From Folioceros fuciformis (lineage: Eukaryota > Anthocerotophyta > Anthocerotopsida > Anthocerotales), in assembly GCA_049999805.1 (NCBI GenBank), contig JBNGIO010006467.1, positions 1-26,476 on the forward strand: a stretch of 26,476 bases of DNA, written 5' to 3'. The position numbers were made by a program, and so were the translations under genes. The notes under the pieces are model-generated. The model was not told the origin of the DNA. It saw only the letters and a list, made by a program, of their open reading frames with translations, and did not search any database. Positions within the stretch are counted from its first letter, which is position 1. Every line of letters starts with the position of its first letter. Shown here in pieces: positions 1-9,240 of the stretch.

Positions 1-64
1 TCACTTAAGCTAACCAAACGTGCCCTAAATATAATCAGCATATGTATACGAATACTCTTTAACA
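1..64 (-). repeat. 3' LTR of copia-1 (partial)
   Basis: Bases 1-64 match 3561-3624 with only a few differences. On the minus strand the LTR opens with TGTTAAAGAG directly after the purine-rich GTGGGAG tract, as expected for a 3' LTR. The rest lies outside the window. Confidence 0.88.
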
Positions 65-145
65 CTCCCACTTGCTGATAATGATTTAGGTGTACGTTCC
101 GATGCACGGTACAGCGCCGCTCAGTCCTCGTGAACGTTACTTCAA

Positions 146-733
146 CTACGTGTTACGTCCCAAAGACATCTGTACACAGTTGCGCTCCACGTTCTCCAGC
201 TGAGCATGATGAGTTCTGGTGGTGATNNNNNNNNNNGGCGTGTAGACAACTGTAAGCTGGCGTCCAATACCCTCAGTTAAACAATAGTCCTGAAACTCCT
301 TTGAGGTAAACTCTCCCCCGTTATCAGATCTTAGGGTTTTTAGTTGTTTTCCAGTCCACCTTTCAACATACTTGAGATATTCTTTAAAATAGCTGAAGCA
401 TTCACTCTTTTGCTTTAAGATATAGGTTGTTACAAACCTTGTCTTGTCATCTGTAAATGTCAGGAAATACTTGCCACCACCAATGGATTCTTGTGAGAGT
501 GGTCCACATAAGTCCGTATGAACAAGTTCCAGGACATCTGTAGCTCTGTGTGGTTCTTTGTTCTTAAAGGCTGCTTGATGCCGCTTTGAGAGAACACAAG
601 ACTCACATAAAGGAAGTGGCACCAGAGGACCTATCTGCCCATGCTGGTAAAGATCACTTACAGTTAATTTCTGTAATTTTGCTGAATGTGGGTGCCCTAA
701 TCGTAAATGCCATAGTTTTGACTTTTCTACTTG
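146..733 (-). pseudogene. copia-1 GAG-pre-integrase and integrase core, broken
   Basis: This continues the gag-protease frame directly after a TAG at 734-736. It opens with the pre-integrase zinc-binding region (LWHLRLGHP, later CESC, giving the HHCC pattern). The catalytic core follows, with HTDLCGP (first Asp, about 501-521) and LRSDNGGEF (second Asp, about 308-332). After that comes a 10-base N gap at 227-236. Beyond the gap, where the third acidic residue and its TPQQNG-like context are expected, the protein is barely recognisable (QLENVERN) and stops at 146. Integrase would insert the cDNA copy into the genome. This copy lacks a C-terminal domain and is very unlikely to be active. Confidence 0.85.
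227..236. other. 10-base assembly gap
   Basis: Ten N inside the copia-1 integrase, just before the expected catalytic glutamate. The apparent degeneration after it may partly be an assembly error. Confidence 0.99.
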
Positions 734-1922
734 CTATGCAGATGCATGAGTAGCATCCTTGGTCAAATGAGAAAATAGTATACTTCTATCTGTATGTAGA
801 CGGAACAAGTCCTTCTTAGAAGACCCAAAGGCAAGTACTCTAGTATGATTAAAGGCATCTAATACTTGACATTCTGTTTGAGTAAAGAGAATGTCTAGGC
901 AAATATGGGCAGTAGCCCCTGTGTCTAAGTACCAATCTACGGTATACTTAACCTTTGTATTTGCTGACAAACAAGCAAGTGACAAGGATGAACTTGTGGC
1001 AAACACTGTTGTACCAACTGTGAGGGCAGAGGGGGTTGGTTGCTTCTTAACAACCATGTGAGTCTCACCACTGGTCGAACCCTCCTTGCGAGGTACACTA
1101 GCCTGCTTTTTCCTACACTCACGCTCCCAATGACCAGGTAATTTGCACCAGTTGCAAGTTCCTGTCCTTTTGGGTTTTCTCTGGCTGGTTCCACGTCCTT
1201 GTGAACCACCACCTCTCGAGGTACTGCCCCCACCCCTGTTATAGGGTCTTCCTCCTCCACGTCCTCTGTTGGATGTATAGAGGGCTTGCTGCTTACCAGC
1301 TCGTCTGTTGTAAGATTTGCTTGCTTCCTCTTGCAATAAGGTTCCCACTAACTCTGCAAAGCTAGTTTCTGGCAGGATTACACCTGCTGCCTTTGCAAGT
1401 TTCTCAGTCTGGAGTCTCGAGGCATTGAAGGAGGTCACAAAATGTGACCAAGAGTCTGGAAAGGATATGAGGAAGTAAAGTATTAGTGTATCATCTTTAA
1501 CAACCTCGTTTGAAGCACTTTCAAGTCTGGACACAAGTGTCCTAAAGTGTCCAAGGTGCTTTTCGATTGATTCTCCTTCTCTCATTTTACATAATTGTAA
1601 ATTTCTCAAAGCTGTCATTTGACTTGTTTGGTTGCTGCCTGCATACAGGTCTTGAAGTCTTATCCATATTTCTGCTGAGGTTGTACATCCTGAAGTCTGT
1701 CTTAACATCTCTGAGGTAAGACCACTCTTGATGAGGAACATAGCTGCCTCATCCTTTGCATCCCATGCATCAATTAACTTTTTCTCAGCAGCTGTAGGTA
1801 ACGTGGGAGGTGTGGGGGTCACTGGGGCCTTCTCTTCCCCAGTGACTACCTTCCACAACTTCCTATTTTGTAAGGCCCCTTTCATGCGGATTACCCATAT
1901 GTCGTAATCCTGACCTCCAAAC

Positions 1923-2127
1923 TAATGGAAGATAGTGTATTGAATCATTGCTTAGGGTTTCGTTTCATATGTAGCTAGTGTGAATAGGGATATGGTTTTC
2001 ATTTTAGCTACTTGTCGCTTCGCTAGGGTTGTGTCTCTAGCTAAAGGTCATGTCCTTTCAACAGCTAGTTNNNNNNNNNNTAATTACTTAAATGTAATTG
2101 ATTTACACCTTCTTATTAATTTTGTCA
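1923..2127 (-). mobile_element. small insertion in copia-1 gag
   Basis: About 205 bases, including ten N, separate two gag segments that are contiguous in the related copia-2. CAAAC occurs on both sides (plus strand, 1918-1922 and 2128-2132), as a 5-bp target duplication would. On the minus strand the insert begins TGACAAAATT, but it does not end in a clear CA and shows no obvious terminal inverted repeat. It could be a solo LTR or a MITE; the class is not determined. Confidence 0.5.
2071..2080. other. 10-base assembly gap
   Basis: Ten N inside the small insertion in copia-1 gag. Confidence 0.99.
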
Positions 2128-2309
2128 CAAACCTATCTTTCTCCTTGAACCCTTCCCCACCCAAGCTAGATGAGGTATCTACTGCAGATGCCATTTTACC
2201 CCTTTGGTATTTTTGGGTTAGCTACTCCCAAAATTACTAAGATTCGGTGATGGCTTTGCAAGGGTTAGAAGACTAAAGACTTCAAACATGTAATGCACAT
2301 GCAGCTCAG

Positions 2310-3053
2310 TTACAGTATGTTGACAGCATCAGGGAGTCTGTCAGCTACAGGTCTAGCTTCTGACTCTTGTTGTTGAATTCCGTTTCTGATTTTCTGATTT
2401 CTAATCTCCCACTTATTGTAAGCATATATAGAGCAGGATGGACAAGAATTAGGACTTCCAAACATATGTTTTTTACTTGTTTTCGTTGCATGCTTGCAGG
2501 CTACACCTCTGTGTACAGGGTTAGCAAGCAAAGATGGTTTTAACAAGGTAAGAAGCTTGAAATCCAAGTGACTTATCTGCTCTTGCAAATCTCTCAAGTC
2601 TACATTATTAGTAGATACCTTGTGCATGATACTGCTAAAGCGTGTGTCCACATGTTGCTGATGTGACTCAATCCTGTTCACTAACTGTGCAACACTGGCA
2701 GGTGGAGAGACATGCGTTGTTAGAAAACCTCTAGGGTTACCATTCCCATCAAAGGCTCTCTGAACGCGAACTTCTGGGAGATTGTTAGGATTGCGGGGTG
2801 GAAGGGCAATCACCAAGTGGCGCTGTTCAGGATAAATCACTTCAATCAAAGTATTGAAAGATTCCCTTACTTCAAGTGCAAGGACAGGCTGGTCTTGTAT
2901 TGTAGCAATCCATTCGGTCACATGTTGATGAAGCTAACCAGCAACTGCGTTCCTTGCAGCTTGTGCTCCTTGCCTCTTGCGGCGATTTTGAAGTTGTGGA
3001 ATCCGCTCAGCAGGGCGAGGCTGCCACTGGTACCCGACCAATTGATTGGCCAT
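2310..3053 (-). pseudogene. copia-1 extra ORF upstream of gag
   Basis: A 247-codon frame lies between the PBS and gag, from the ATG at 3053 (MANQLVGYQW) to a stop at 2310, interrupted once by TAG at 2934-2936. The N-terminus is basic (RRKRQGAQAARN). A helical region with WIATIQDQ and LIEVIYPEQ follows, then a predicted helix SHLDFKLLTLLK, and a Cys/His-containing tail (CKHA, later CPSC). The order and spacing of these elements match the ORF at 22954-23529 in copia-2 (FIASI, LLEVFSPIH, QHLEFKRKLTKL), so I infer homology. It has no recognised domain and is not a standard Ty1/copia component. Its function is unknown; position suggests an accessory or RNA-binding role, but that is a guess. Confidence 0.7.
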
Positions 3054-3377
3054 TTGTGTTGTTAAATGTTCATTGTATTTATATAAATATGTCTAACAAT
3101 CTACCTGTAGATTAGGTAGTTGTCTTAGCGCATATCTCCTGAGATTGCTTTAAAAAGCAATCCAGGACAAATGCGCCAGGATCACTTCCTTAATTTGCCA
3201 GGAATTCTTGGATTTTTATATAAATAAACAACACAAAATATGTTCTTTAAAACTTTTGTTTTCTTATCAAGAAAACATTTTTCTAAATCAAAAGAATAAC
3301 AAAACTTTACGTAAATGCATTCGTTTTAAATGCATTCTGTAATATGCATCAAATAACATGAAGATTGCATATAACCT
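3054..3377 (-). other. copia-1 untranslated leader
   Basis: AT-rich region between the PBS and the upstream ORF of copia-1, with no coding signal. It contains a short perfect hairpin, GATTGCTTT/AAAGCAATC, near 3143-3163. In a retroelement RNA this position could serve dimerisation or packaging, but nothing here proves that. Confidence 0.5.
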
Positions 3378-3389
3378 GCTCTGATACCA
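3378..3389 (-). promoter_or_regulatory. copia-1 primer-binding site (initiator Met tRNA)
   Basis: The minus strand reads TGGTATCAGAGC, the canonical plant Ty1/copia primer site complementary to the 3' end of initiator Met tRNA. It lies four bases inside the 5' LTR end. Confidence 0.93.
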
Positions 3390-3393
3390 TTTT

Positions 3394-3624
3394 TGATTAA
3401 ATGAATATGCAGATTAAATCAACATGTTGATCAATTACATCTGAAAATGTATATTAAAGAACATTGAATAATAATTTCTAAAAGTAAGTTTTTTTTAAAT
3501 AAACTCAAAAGACACGTCTAATAGGCGTAACCCTAACCAAGCGTTGTGACCTTATTAATCTCACTTAAGCTAACCAAACGTGCCCTAAATATAATTAGCA
3601 TATGTATGCGAATACTCTTTAACA
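3394..3624 (-). repeat. 5' LTR of copia-1
   Basis: A 231-bp LTR that on the minus strand begins TGTTAAAGAG and ends TTTAATCA, with the TG...CA ends expected. It is followed after four bases by the PBS. Its first 64 bases match the partial 3' LTR at 1-64. Confidence 0.88.
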
Positions 3625-4241
3625 CTACTCATGTCGTAAATTTCATCATTACCTCCTCTCCTATGAGTTTGTCTTCCATGTTGATCATTTTGCTCTCAAG
3701 CACCTGGTCAACAAGGCAGACCTATCAGGCCGAATAGCCCGCTAGATTTTGCTCCTACAGGAGTTCACATTCATTGTGGAAACAAGAGAAGGGCGCAGAC
3801 ATGTGAATGCTGATTTCCTATCAAGGCTGAAGATGGAGAAGGTGGTTCAGGACCAGGAAGATGATTTTCCGGATGAGGCATTTTCAGCAGAGCTAGTGGG
3901 GAAGGAGAGGGCCAAACCAAATGCTAGGCTGCCAAGAGATGAAGGTACGGCGCCGAATGAGAAGGGGAGAAGGGGAGTCCGAAATCCTTCTTACCAAGAG
4001 GTATCTGATTTTTTAGGCACGGGGGAGTTTCCAGCTGATCTCTCACGGCAGCAGCAACGGCTATTCCTCTATTTCACAAGGCTAGTCGTTAAGCACAAGG
4101 GCAGGCTGTATCACACAGGAGCTGATGGGGTGGAGCGTTTGTGGGTCAACCCTGACCAAGTGGAGCAGGTTATCAGCTCCTTGCATGAGGGAGAGGCTGG
4201 AGGCTATTATGCAGCCCATGTAACCTGCAGAACAATTCTCA
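3625..4241 (+). pseudogene. Ty3/gypsy pol remnant: RNase H and start of integrase
   Basis: Translated in one frame it opens inside gypsy RNase H (KFHHYLL, then FHVDHFALKHLVNK and SGRIAR). It meets a TAG at 3743-3745 where related elements usually have Trp, then continues with LLLQEFTFIVETREGRRH and NADFLSRL, the usual end of RNase H. A charged linker follows. The piece then enters the integrase zinc-binding region (FTRLVVKHKGRLYH, then GGYYAAHVTCRTIL), where it stops at the junction with repeat A. It was cut on the left by copia-1. It is not simply the continuation of the reverse-transcriptase piece at 17168-17549, because the order RT then RNase H is reversed in the window. Confidence 0.85.
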
Positions 4242-4769
4242 CGTGAGTGTGTTTGGTTTCTTGGATTGTTCCCTTTTTCTCTTTTTGTGTGTGTTTCTTC
4301 TTTTTCTTAGGGTTCTTTATTGTCTCTTCTCTTTCTAATATGTTTGACCTAAGTGCTTTTTTCCTTCTTCCATTGTTTCTATTGTGTTTCCTCTTAGAGT
4401 TTTATTTGTTTTGGTTTTTTTTTTTTTTCGAGCTATTCTTTCTCTCCTTCTTTTGAGGGTTTTATTGTTTGATTGTCGTAATCCTAATCTTTCTCTTAAT
4501 TTTCATCTTCATCTTCATGTTGTTCTTCTTCTTCATGGTGAATCTATTTCGTGCTTGATTGTTTGTTTTTGTTTTCATTTTGTTTTCTACTTTATATTTT
4601 GTTCTATGCTTTGAATTGATCTTATTGCTTTATCTTATTGTTTTATGTCTTTATCTTTATAGATCGATAATTGAACTTTTATGAACATCAAATTATTAAA
4701 CTCAAAAGGAGATCCCTTCAATAATTCAATTATGAGAGAAGTCTATAAATCAAATCTATTCTATTTCAT

Positions 4770-5831
4770 GAAAAATGCAAGCCTCTAAGTCAGAAGCCCT
4801 GAAAGGGCATGCAAACATGCTACGTATGGATGACTTGAGACACTTGATCAATCTAAAGAAATAAGAAAAGGAATGCGCTTTACAATTACACAGCCCAAAA
4901 GAAAAAGGGCCTATGAACTCCTTAAGTCTGCATAAACTAATTAAGCTCAATAAAAAACAAAGAAAATCTAATATAAAAGCAAAGCTCAATAAAGAGCAAG
5001 CAAACTATATAATAAGAAACAACCTTAATAAAAATAATGTTAATGATCAAAGTCTTGATGACTTGATCAAGCTTAATAAAATGCAAGTAAGACGCGGTGC
5101 TCGACAATACCATAATGAACAAAAATAAGCAAATCCTGCTAAGGAACAAATATCCTTAGAGCGAGTCTTCAGACGTGGAAATAATAGAGCAGGAAGACGA
5201 AATGCACCCTACTCAGCATCCAAGGTTCGTAACTAGCCACTTTCCTATGTCATGTTAGGTGAATAAGTATGTAAGGCAACTTGTACATTGCATATTTTAT
5301 GCTACCTTGTGTGACACATTGTGGTATATCATGTTAGGTGCATAAGTACATAGCGCAGCTTGTACATTGCATATTTTATGCTGCCTTGCACTGTGTTGTG
5401 TTGTGTGCTTGCGGATGCACATACATGTGATTGACATGTTTGCACTTCAAAGTTCACTCTTGGATTTTATAATATATTCATGTTCTTGTCTCATAATGCA
5501 AGTTCAAGTTTGTGGCAATGCGGTTATGTGCATAAGCAAGCGCTCACCTTGACTTTGTTGCAACGGGTTATTGTGCTTCTTTTTCTTACAGGATAAAATC
5601 AAAGAAAATAATTATAACAAAATTGATCTAAATGAGAGTGTGGCACCACACAAAAAACAAAAGGAAAAGCCTTCTAGCATTTTACGGTGTTGCCGCGACA
5701 ATCGGCGTATGCGTGAAATCGTAAATGCAAAGAAAAGAAAAGAAAATGAAATGATATGGACTTCATTGATGAAGGGCACTGCGGTAGGAAGGCAAGATGC
5801 GATGCCGTCGACCTGCAACGTCATGATGTAA
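4770..5831 (+). pseudogene. decayed two-exon coding region inside repeat A
   Basis: From about 4780 to 5224 one frame reads through a charged, Lys/Asn-rich sequence, broken only by two TAA codons. It has three similar motifs (DDLRHLINLKK, LHKLIKLNKKQ, LDDLIKLNKMQ) and ends RRGNNRAGRRNAPYSASK. A plausible donor follows (CCAAG|GTTCGT at 5224/5225). A plausible acceptor (TTTTCTTACAG|GAT) ends at 5591, and a second basic exon (DKIKENNYNK, then NAKKRKENEMIW) runs to TAA at 5829-5831. Both junctions are phase 0, so the two pieces fit. No family is recognised. The second exon is partly repeated, frameshifted, in repeat B, so it probably belonged to the repeat. Chance openness in AT-rich DNA is the alternative. 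Confidence 0.35.
5251..5408 (+). repeat. 79-bp tandem duplication
   Basis: Two head-to-tail units starting CATGTTAGGTG at 5251 and 5330 share TTGTACATTGCATATTTTAT. They lie in the presumed intron of the decayed two-exon gene. Confidence 0.8.
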
Positions 5832-6482
5832 TAGCAAGTCATGCAATTGAGGACTTCATTTCAAAATTTGGATCCATGCAAATTTAAAACTAAAACAATA
5901 TCTCATAAAATCCTATTCTTTTTTTTTTTTCTCTCTCTCATGGAAGAACTCATTTTTTTTCCTTCTATGAGTTCTTTTATCTAAAATATTTTTAATGTAA
6001 AATTAATCTTTATTTCTTTTAATCTTAAACTACTTTTTATTTATAAGTACTAAGAGTTTTCCAAATTTTTAAAATCATGCAAATTACTTCCAAAAATTAG
6101 TTGCCTAAAAATGGTCCAAACACACCACCGATTACGATTATTTGGATCCAATTGATAGAGTTTTCTCAATCTTCTACGTCTTTTTCTTTCGCTTAGCATC
6201 CCTCGAACATGTATGGGTTGTCATACTTGCATGAAATTGACATCATAATCAAAATTTATCATCCATGCTTGATAATATCAATACCATGTCAGGCACTACT
6301 CTCGTATGTTATGTGGCTATTCTCGGGAGATCACAAGACTAGTACTAGATTAGCTACTCATTTTGAGGGGTTGTTATTCAGCCCGATGCATGCTACGTTT
6401 GTTTATCTTCGAGTAGCATGCCATCACGAGGGACTGGTGCATGAGTTTAGGGTTGCCCTACATATATACCCTAAACCCCCTC

Positions 6483-6517
6483 TCTTTCTCTCTCTCTATA
6501 TATATATATATATATAG
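6483..6517. repeat. (TC)n(TA)n microsatellite
   Basis: A run of TC dinucleotides passes directly into about nine TA dinucleotides. Confidence 0.9.
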
Positions 6518-6586
6518 ATCATGTGAAAGGTTTAAAAAAATACTTCAAAGTATTTAAAAAATAAATAAAAAATGAATGCCCTAAAT

Positions 6587-6701
6587 GAATTTGAAACCCT
6601 AATTGATAGACATATCAAGTACATGACCATCACCATTATAAAATGAATTTGAAACCCTAATTGATAGACATACGAAGTAATGACCATGACCATTATAAAT
6701 T
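6587..6701. repeat. 58-bp tandem duplication in repeat A
   Basis: Two adjacent units begin GAATTTGAAACCCTAATTGA at 6587 and 6645. The inverted relative in repeat B (about 16700-16775) has a single unit, so the duplication arose after the copies separated or was lost from the other. Confidence 0.85.
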
Positions 6702-7179
6702 AACTATAAATTAGCCTGAGCATTCTTAGCTAATCTAGCCAATTACGTCCAAGGAACATGTTTGTGGTAGTCTATGTTTATTGTGTACATGTCATACGTC
6801 ACATGCATTGTACAAGTCGCAGTCTCGCCACATAGACTGCTAGTTGTGCCTACACATTGACACCTGATGGAAGTTAATGCCTGCCACAGCCCGTGCGGTA
6901 CGGCTGTGCGAGGCCTTACCGCGCCATTTCGTTTGGCCCAACGACGTGGCCTTACCATTACCAGTTCTCATGCTCCGTCCCGTGAGTTGAACTCGGTCTT
7001 ATAGTGTGCAATTTTGCGATGGTAAACCATGCGTGCATGAACCATGTGCGAATCACGCGATAATAAACCATGCGCTTATCAACCTGTAGAGTTTCCCAGT
7101 TACGATGAACTTAATGTGTTGAGAGCGGAAGGAACGCTAATGGAACGCTGGCTTTGAGAGCGCGTTCATCTTTTGTCTT

Positions 7180-7790
7180 GCCGTTTCCTCTAGAAGAGTT
7201 CATTGCTTGTCTATCGTACCTCGATGGAAAGCTTACAACAAGACGGAAAAGCTGGTGTAAAGAACGCTCGGTTTCAATGAAAGGTGACAGAAATATGAGC
7301 AAAGGAAGCCTTTGAAAGGCATGCCATCTATTTCTCTACCCGCTTTGTCCAAATGAGTCAAATGCTTTCTTATCATACTTCAATGGAAAGCTTACAACAA
7401 GACGGACAAGCCGGTATGAAGCACGCTAGGTTACGATGAAAGAAGACAGAGATATGAGCGAAAGACGCCTTTGAAAGGCATGTCATCTTTTTGTCTACCC
7501 GCTTTCTCCAGATGAGTCAAATGCTTTCTTTATCAGTTTTCGATGGAAAGCGTACAACATGACGGACACGTCGGTGTGCAGCACGCCTGGTTTCGATCAA
7601 AGATGAAGGAGATATGAACCGAAGAATTTTTTGAAAGGCAGTTCATATTTTGTCTACCCGCTGTCTCCAGAGGAGTCAAATGCTCCCCTATCATACATCG
7701 ATGAAAAGCTTACAACGAGACGGACAAGCCGGTATGCAAGCTACTTGGCTTTGATCAAGGACAATAGAGCTACTACGGAAAGTTGCCTTT
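7180..7790. repeat. tandem repeat, four units of about 159 bp
   Basis: The motif GATGGAAAGCTTACAAC followed by AGACGGACAAGCCGGT recurs at about 7223, 7382, 7542 and 7700, a period of 158-160 bp. Each unit also contains CTACCCGCTTTCTCCA-like and CCTTTGAAAGGCATG-like segments. The last unit is the most diverged. No coding frame persists across units. Confidence 0.85.
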
Positions 7791-7862
7791 GAAACAATGG
7801 TCATAGTTTCCAAGTCACTACTTTTTTTTCTTCTTCCTTGGTTGGCACTTCATCAAACCCTC

Positions 7863-8108
7863 TTAACTGTTGCAAAATGTCTGAACCTTCTTTGCGCTCA
7901 TACCAGCTACAAAGTCCACCACTCTGTCCATTAAGATGTGAGCAACACGAATCATCCGCTGATGCCCATGTGCCCATTTCGAATGGCTCTGAGAGGAGCA
8001 CACCCACTCCAAATCTGCAGCTGAGAAGTGTCCAGGTTCAGGCAATTGCACCACGAATGGTGTATCCCGAGGCCGCTCCTCAAAATTTTTGCACTCGGTA
8101 TAATCCAT
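7863..8108 (-). pseudogene. unidentified coding fragment inside the foldback loop
   Basis: From the ATG at 8108 to TAA at 7863 the minus strand encodes about 81 residues of balanced composition: YMDYTECKNFEERPRDTPF, then QLPEPGHFSAADLEWV, HQRMIRVAHILMDRV and KKVQTFCNS. A possible acceptor (TTGAGCTTAG) lies just upstream, so this may be one exon of a larger gene. I do not recognise the family. Its place between foldback arms suggests a gene piece captured by a transposon, or a remnant of a transposase-related protein. No further exons were found in the loop. Confidence 0.35.
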
Positions 8109-8522
8109 GTACACTAAGCTCAATCAAAGCTGCCATTGACAAGTAAGATCATCGGCCTAATCTGAACCCCTTTGGTCAGCGTAAGCGGAAACTTTGAACA
8201 TAGCAAACTTGAATTTGGGCAAATGAACATTAGGGTTAATGGTGGGTGCCACGAAGCTGGGTATTGTAAGCCTAATGGGCGTATGGTTTACTATGGCGTG
8301 ATGCCCGCACCGCCACACCGCGCGGAATAGCCTGTTGGTGTCCACCACGGGTTCAGCTCACGGACGGAGGATGAGAACTGGTAAGGCCGCGTCGTTGGGC
8401 GAAACGGAATGGCTTTTGGCACCCGCCGTAAGGCCTGGCACAACCGTACGGCACGGGCTGTGGCAGGCATTAACTTCCATCGGTATCGATGTGTAGGCGC
8501 TGGTTGTGGCGTGTACATGTAT

Positions 8523-9240
8523 AGCACCTTTGAAATTATGTAGTTCCCTCTGTGCTGGCTGCCCGTTCCGTCGCAATGCTGCCGTCCTTGATTTTTCCAC
8601 GGTCGTCATGACTACGCTGCACTTTCACTCGTGCGGGGGCGCGGTGGCGGTGAGACGTAGATTCTCTCTTTAGTGAAGGGTGGCGGCTGCTGTATCCTTT
8701 CGCAGCCACCTGTGTCATCAAGTGGACTGAGACAACACACTTTACTGCTGTGAGAGAAAGCGGCAAGCTGTCTACGAACGGGTGCGCGGCTGAGCCCAAT
8801 GCAAATTTCAGACGACACAGCCAGCCAAGCTGCCATGGGAGACTGTCACCTTCTTCTTCCTTGTCAGCCCAGAATTGCCGCACCCTTTCGTCTCTCCTTC
8901 TCTTCCTACGAAATCTTGCGGCACCAACTTCACAGGCTCGCATCACACTAACCTCCTCCTCGCAGCTTGTGCTTCTACAAATTGCCTCTTTCGGCAGCAG
9001 CTGGTTTCAATTTTCGGGGTCTGGGTAGCCTGGCCTGGCACTAATGCTTGCAGTTGCATTTGCACTCGTTTCCAGTTAGGACGTATTCAGAGTGTTTTGG
9101 GCGTGCGTGCCTCAGCCTCTGCCTGCTGGCAAGGGGGCAGTTTGTTTCTGGGAGGCTGCTCTTGCAGCTGGCTGTGACTATGGCTGTTGCTGTGAGCCCA
9201 ATCTGAAAGTGCTCGTTGTGGACTCGAATTGACGGGTGAG
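8523..9240 (+). promoter_or_regulatory. presumed promoter and 5' untranslated region of the coiled-coil gene
   Basis: About 720 bases of higher-GC sequence between the foldback structure and the ATG at 9241. It is rich in CT tracts (for example CACCTTCTTCTTCCTTG near 8848), as often seen in plant 5' leaders. No convincing TATA box or transcription start was found. A 5' UTR intron cannot be excluded. No coding frame here looks genuine. Confidence 0.4.

Larger units (their letters stand above)
734..2194 (-). pseudogene. copia-1 gag-protease, interrupted
   Basis: The original start is probably the ATG at 2194-2192. The frame runs through GFKEKDRF, where it is broken by a 205-bp insertion (1923-2127), and resumes at DYDIWVIRMKGAL. 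From the ATG at 1885 it is open to a TAG at 734-736. It contains the UBN2-type copia Gag domain, an Arg/Gly-rich stretch, one CCHC zinc knuckle (CNWCKLPGHWEREC, about 1115-1157) and the start of the aspartic protease (WYLDTGATAHIC, about 899-935). The TAG is the only stop separating this from the integrase in the same frame. Gag would form the particle and the protease would mature it. The insertion and the stop argue that this copy is inactive. Confidence 0.88.
1..3624 (-). mobile_element. Ty1/copia retrotransposon copia-1, internally deleted, left end outside the window
   Basis: Read on the minus strand the order is 5' LTR (3394-3624), PBS (3378-3389), extra ORF (3053-2310), gag-protease (2194-734), pre-integrase and integrase core (733-146), a purine-rich GTGGGAG tract, then the start of the 3' LTR at 64. 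The first 64 bases repeat 3561-3624 almost exactly, which identifies the two LTRs. Only about 80 bases separate the integrase remnant from the purine tract, so reverse transcriptase and RNase H are absent. The PR-before-IN order and the WYLDTGATAHIC and LRSDNGGEF motifs are typical of Ty1/copia. A candidate 5-bp target duplication is CTACT at 3625-3629; its partner lies outside the window. Confidence 0.9.
4242..6740 (+). repeat. repeat A: AT-rich dispersed repeat with inverted relatives at 16172-17168
   Basis: Three blocks recur in reverse complement near the right side of the window: 4242-4592 with 16172-16541, 5713-5920 with 16873-17074, and 6517-6738 with about 16684-16848. Similarity is plain by eye (for example the segment around GGCATCGATCTTGCCTTCC) but was not measured. 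The left edge coincides with the break in the gypsy integrase. Poly-T and TC/TA-rich tracts are frequent (4409-4428, 6483-6517). Stretches not covered by the separate entries (4593-4770, 5832-6480) are AT-rich with no coding signal I trust. It is probably a DNA-transposon or foldback family, class unproven. Confidence 0.7.
6800..8522. mobile_element. foldback-like structure with about 250-bp inverted arms
   Basis: Sequence at about 6800-7072 recurs as reverse complement at about 8275-8522. Landmarks are TGCCTGCCACAGCCCGTGC near 6880 with GGCACGGGCTGTGGCAGGCA near 8450, and the GAGAACTGGTAA block in both arms. The arms have diverged through small indels. The loop (7073-8274) holds four 159-bp tandem repeats and a minus-strand coding fragment. 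No transposase and no clear target duplication were seen, so foldback or MULE-like non-autonomous element is an inference. It ends about 700 bases upstream of the ATG of the coiled-coil gene and could affect its promoter. Confidence 0.6.

Noticed and set aside
4247-4614. Hydrophobic Phe/Leu-rich plus-strand frames that could be membrane peptides
   Set aside because: They come from T-rich low-complexity DNA and are mirrored in the inverted copy at 16321-16608; there is no conserved frame or start context.
5612-5842. Minus-strand frame opposite the second exon in repeat A
   Set aside because: It is a shadow of the basic plus-strand frame, which has a matching splice acceptor.
9229-9240. Start of the coiled-coil gene at 9229
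   Set aside because: This would be a TTG codon. The first ATG in frame is 9241, and an in-frame TGA lies at 9193.
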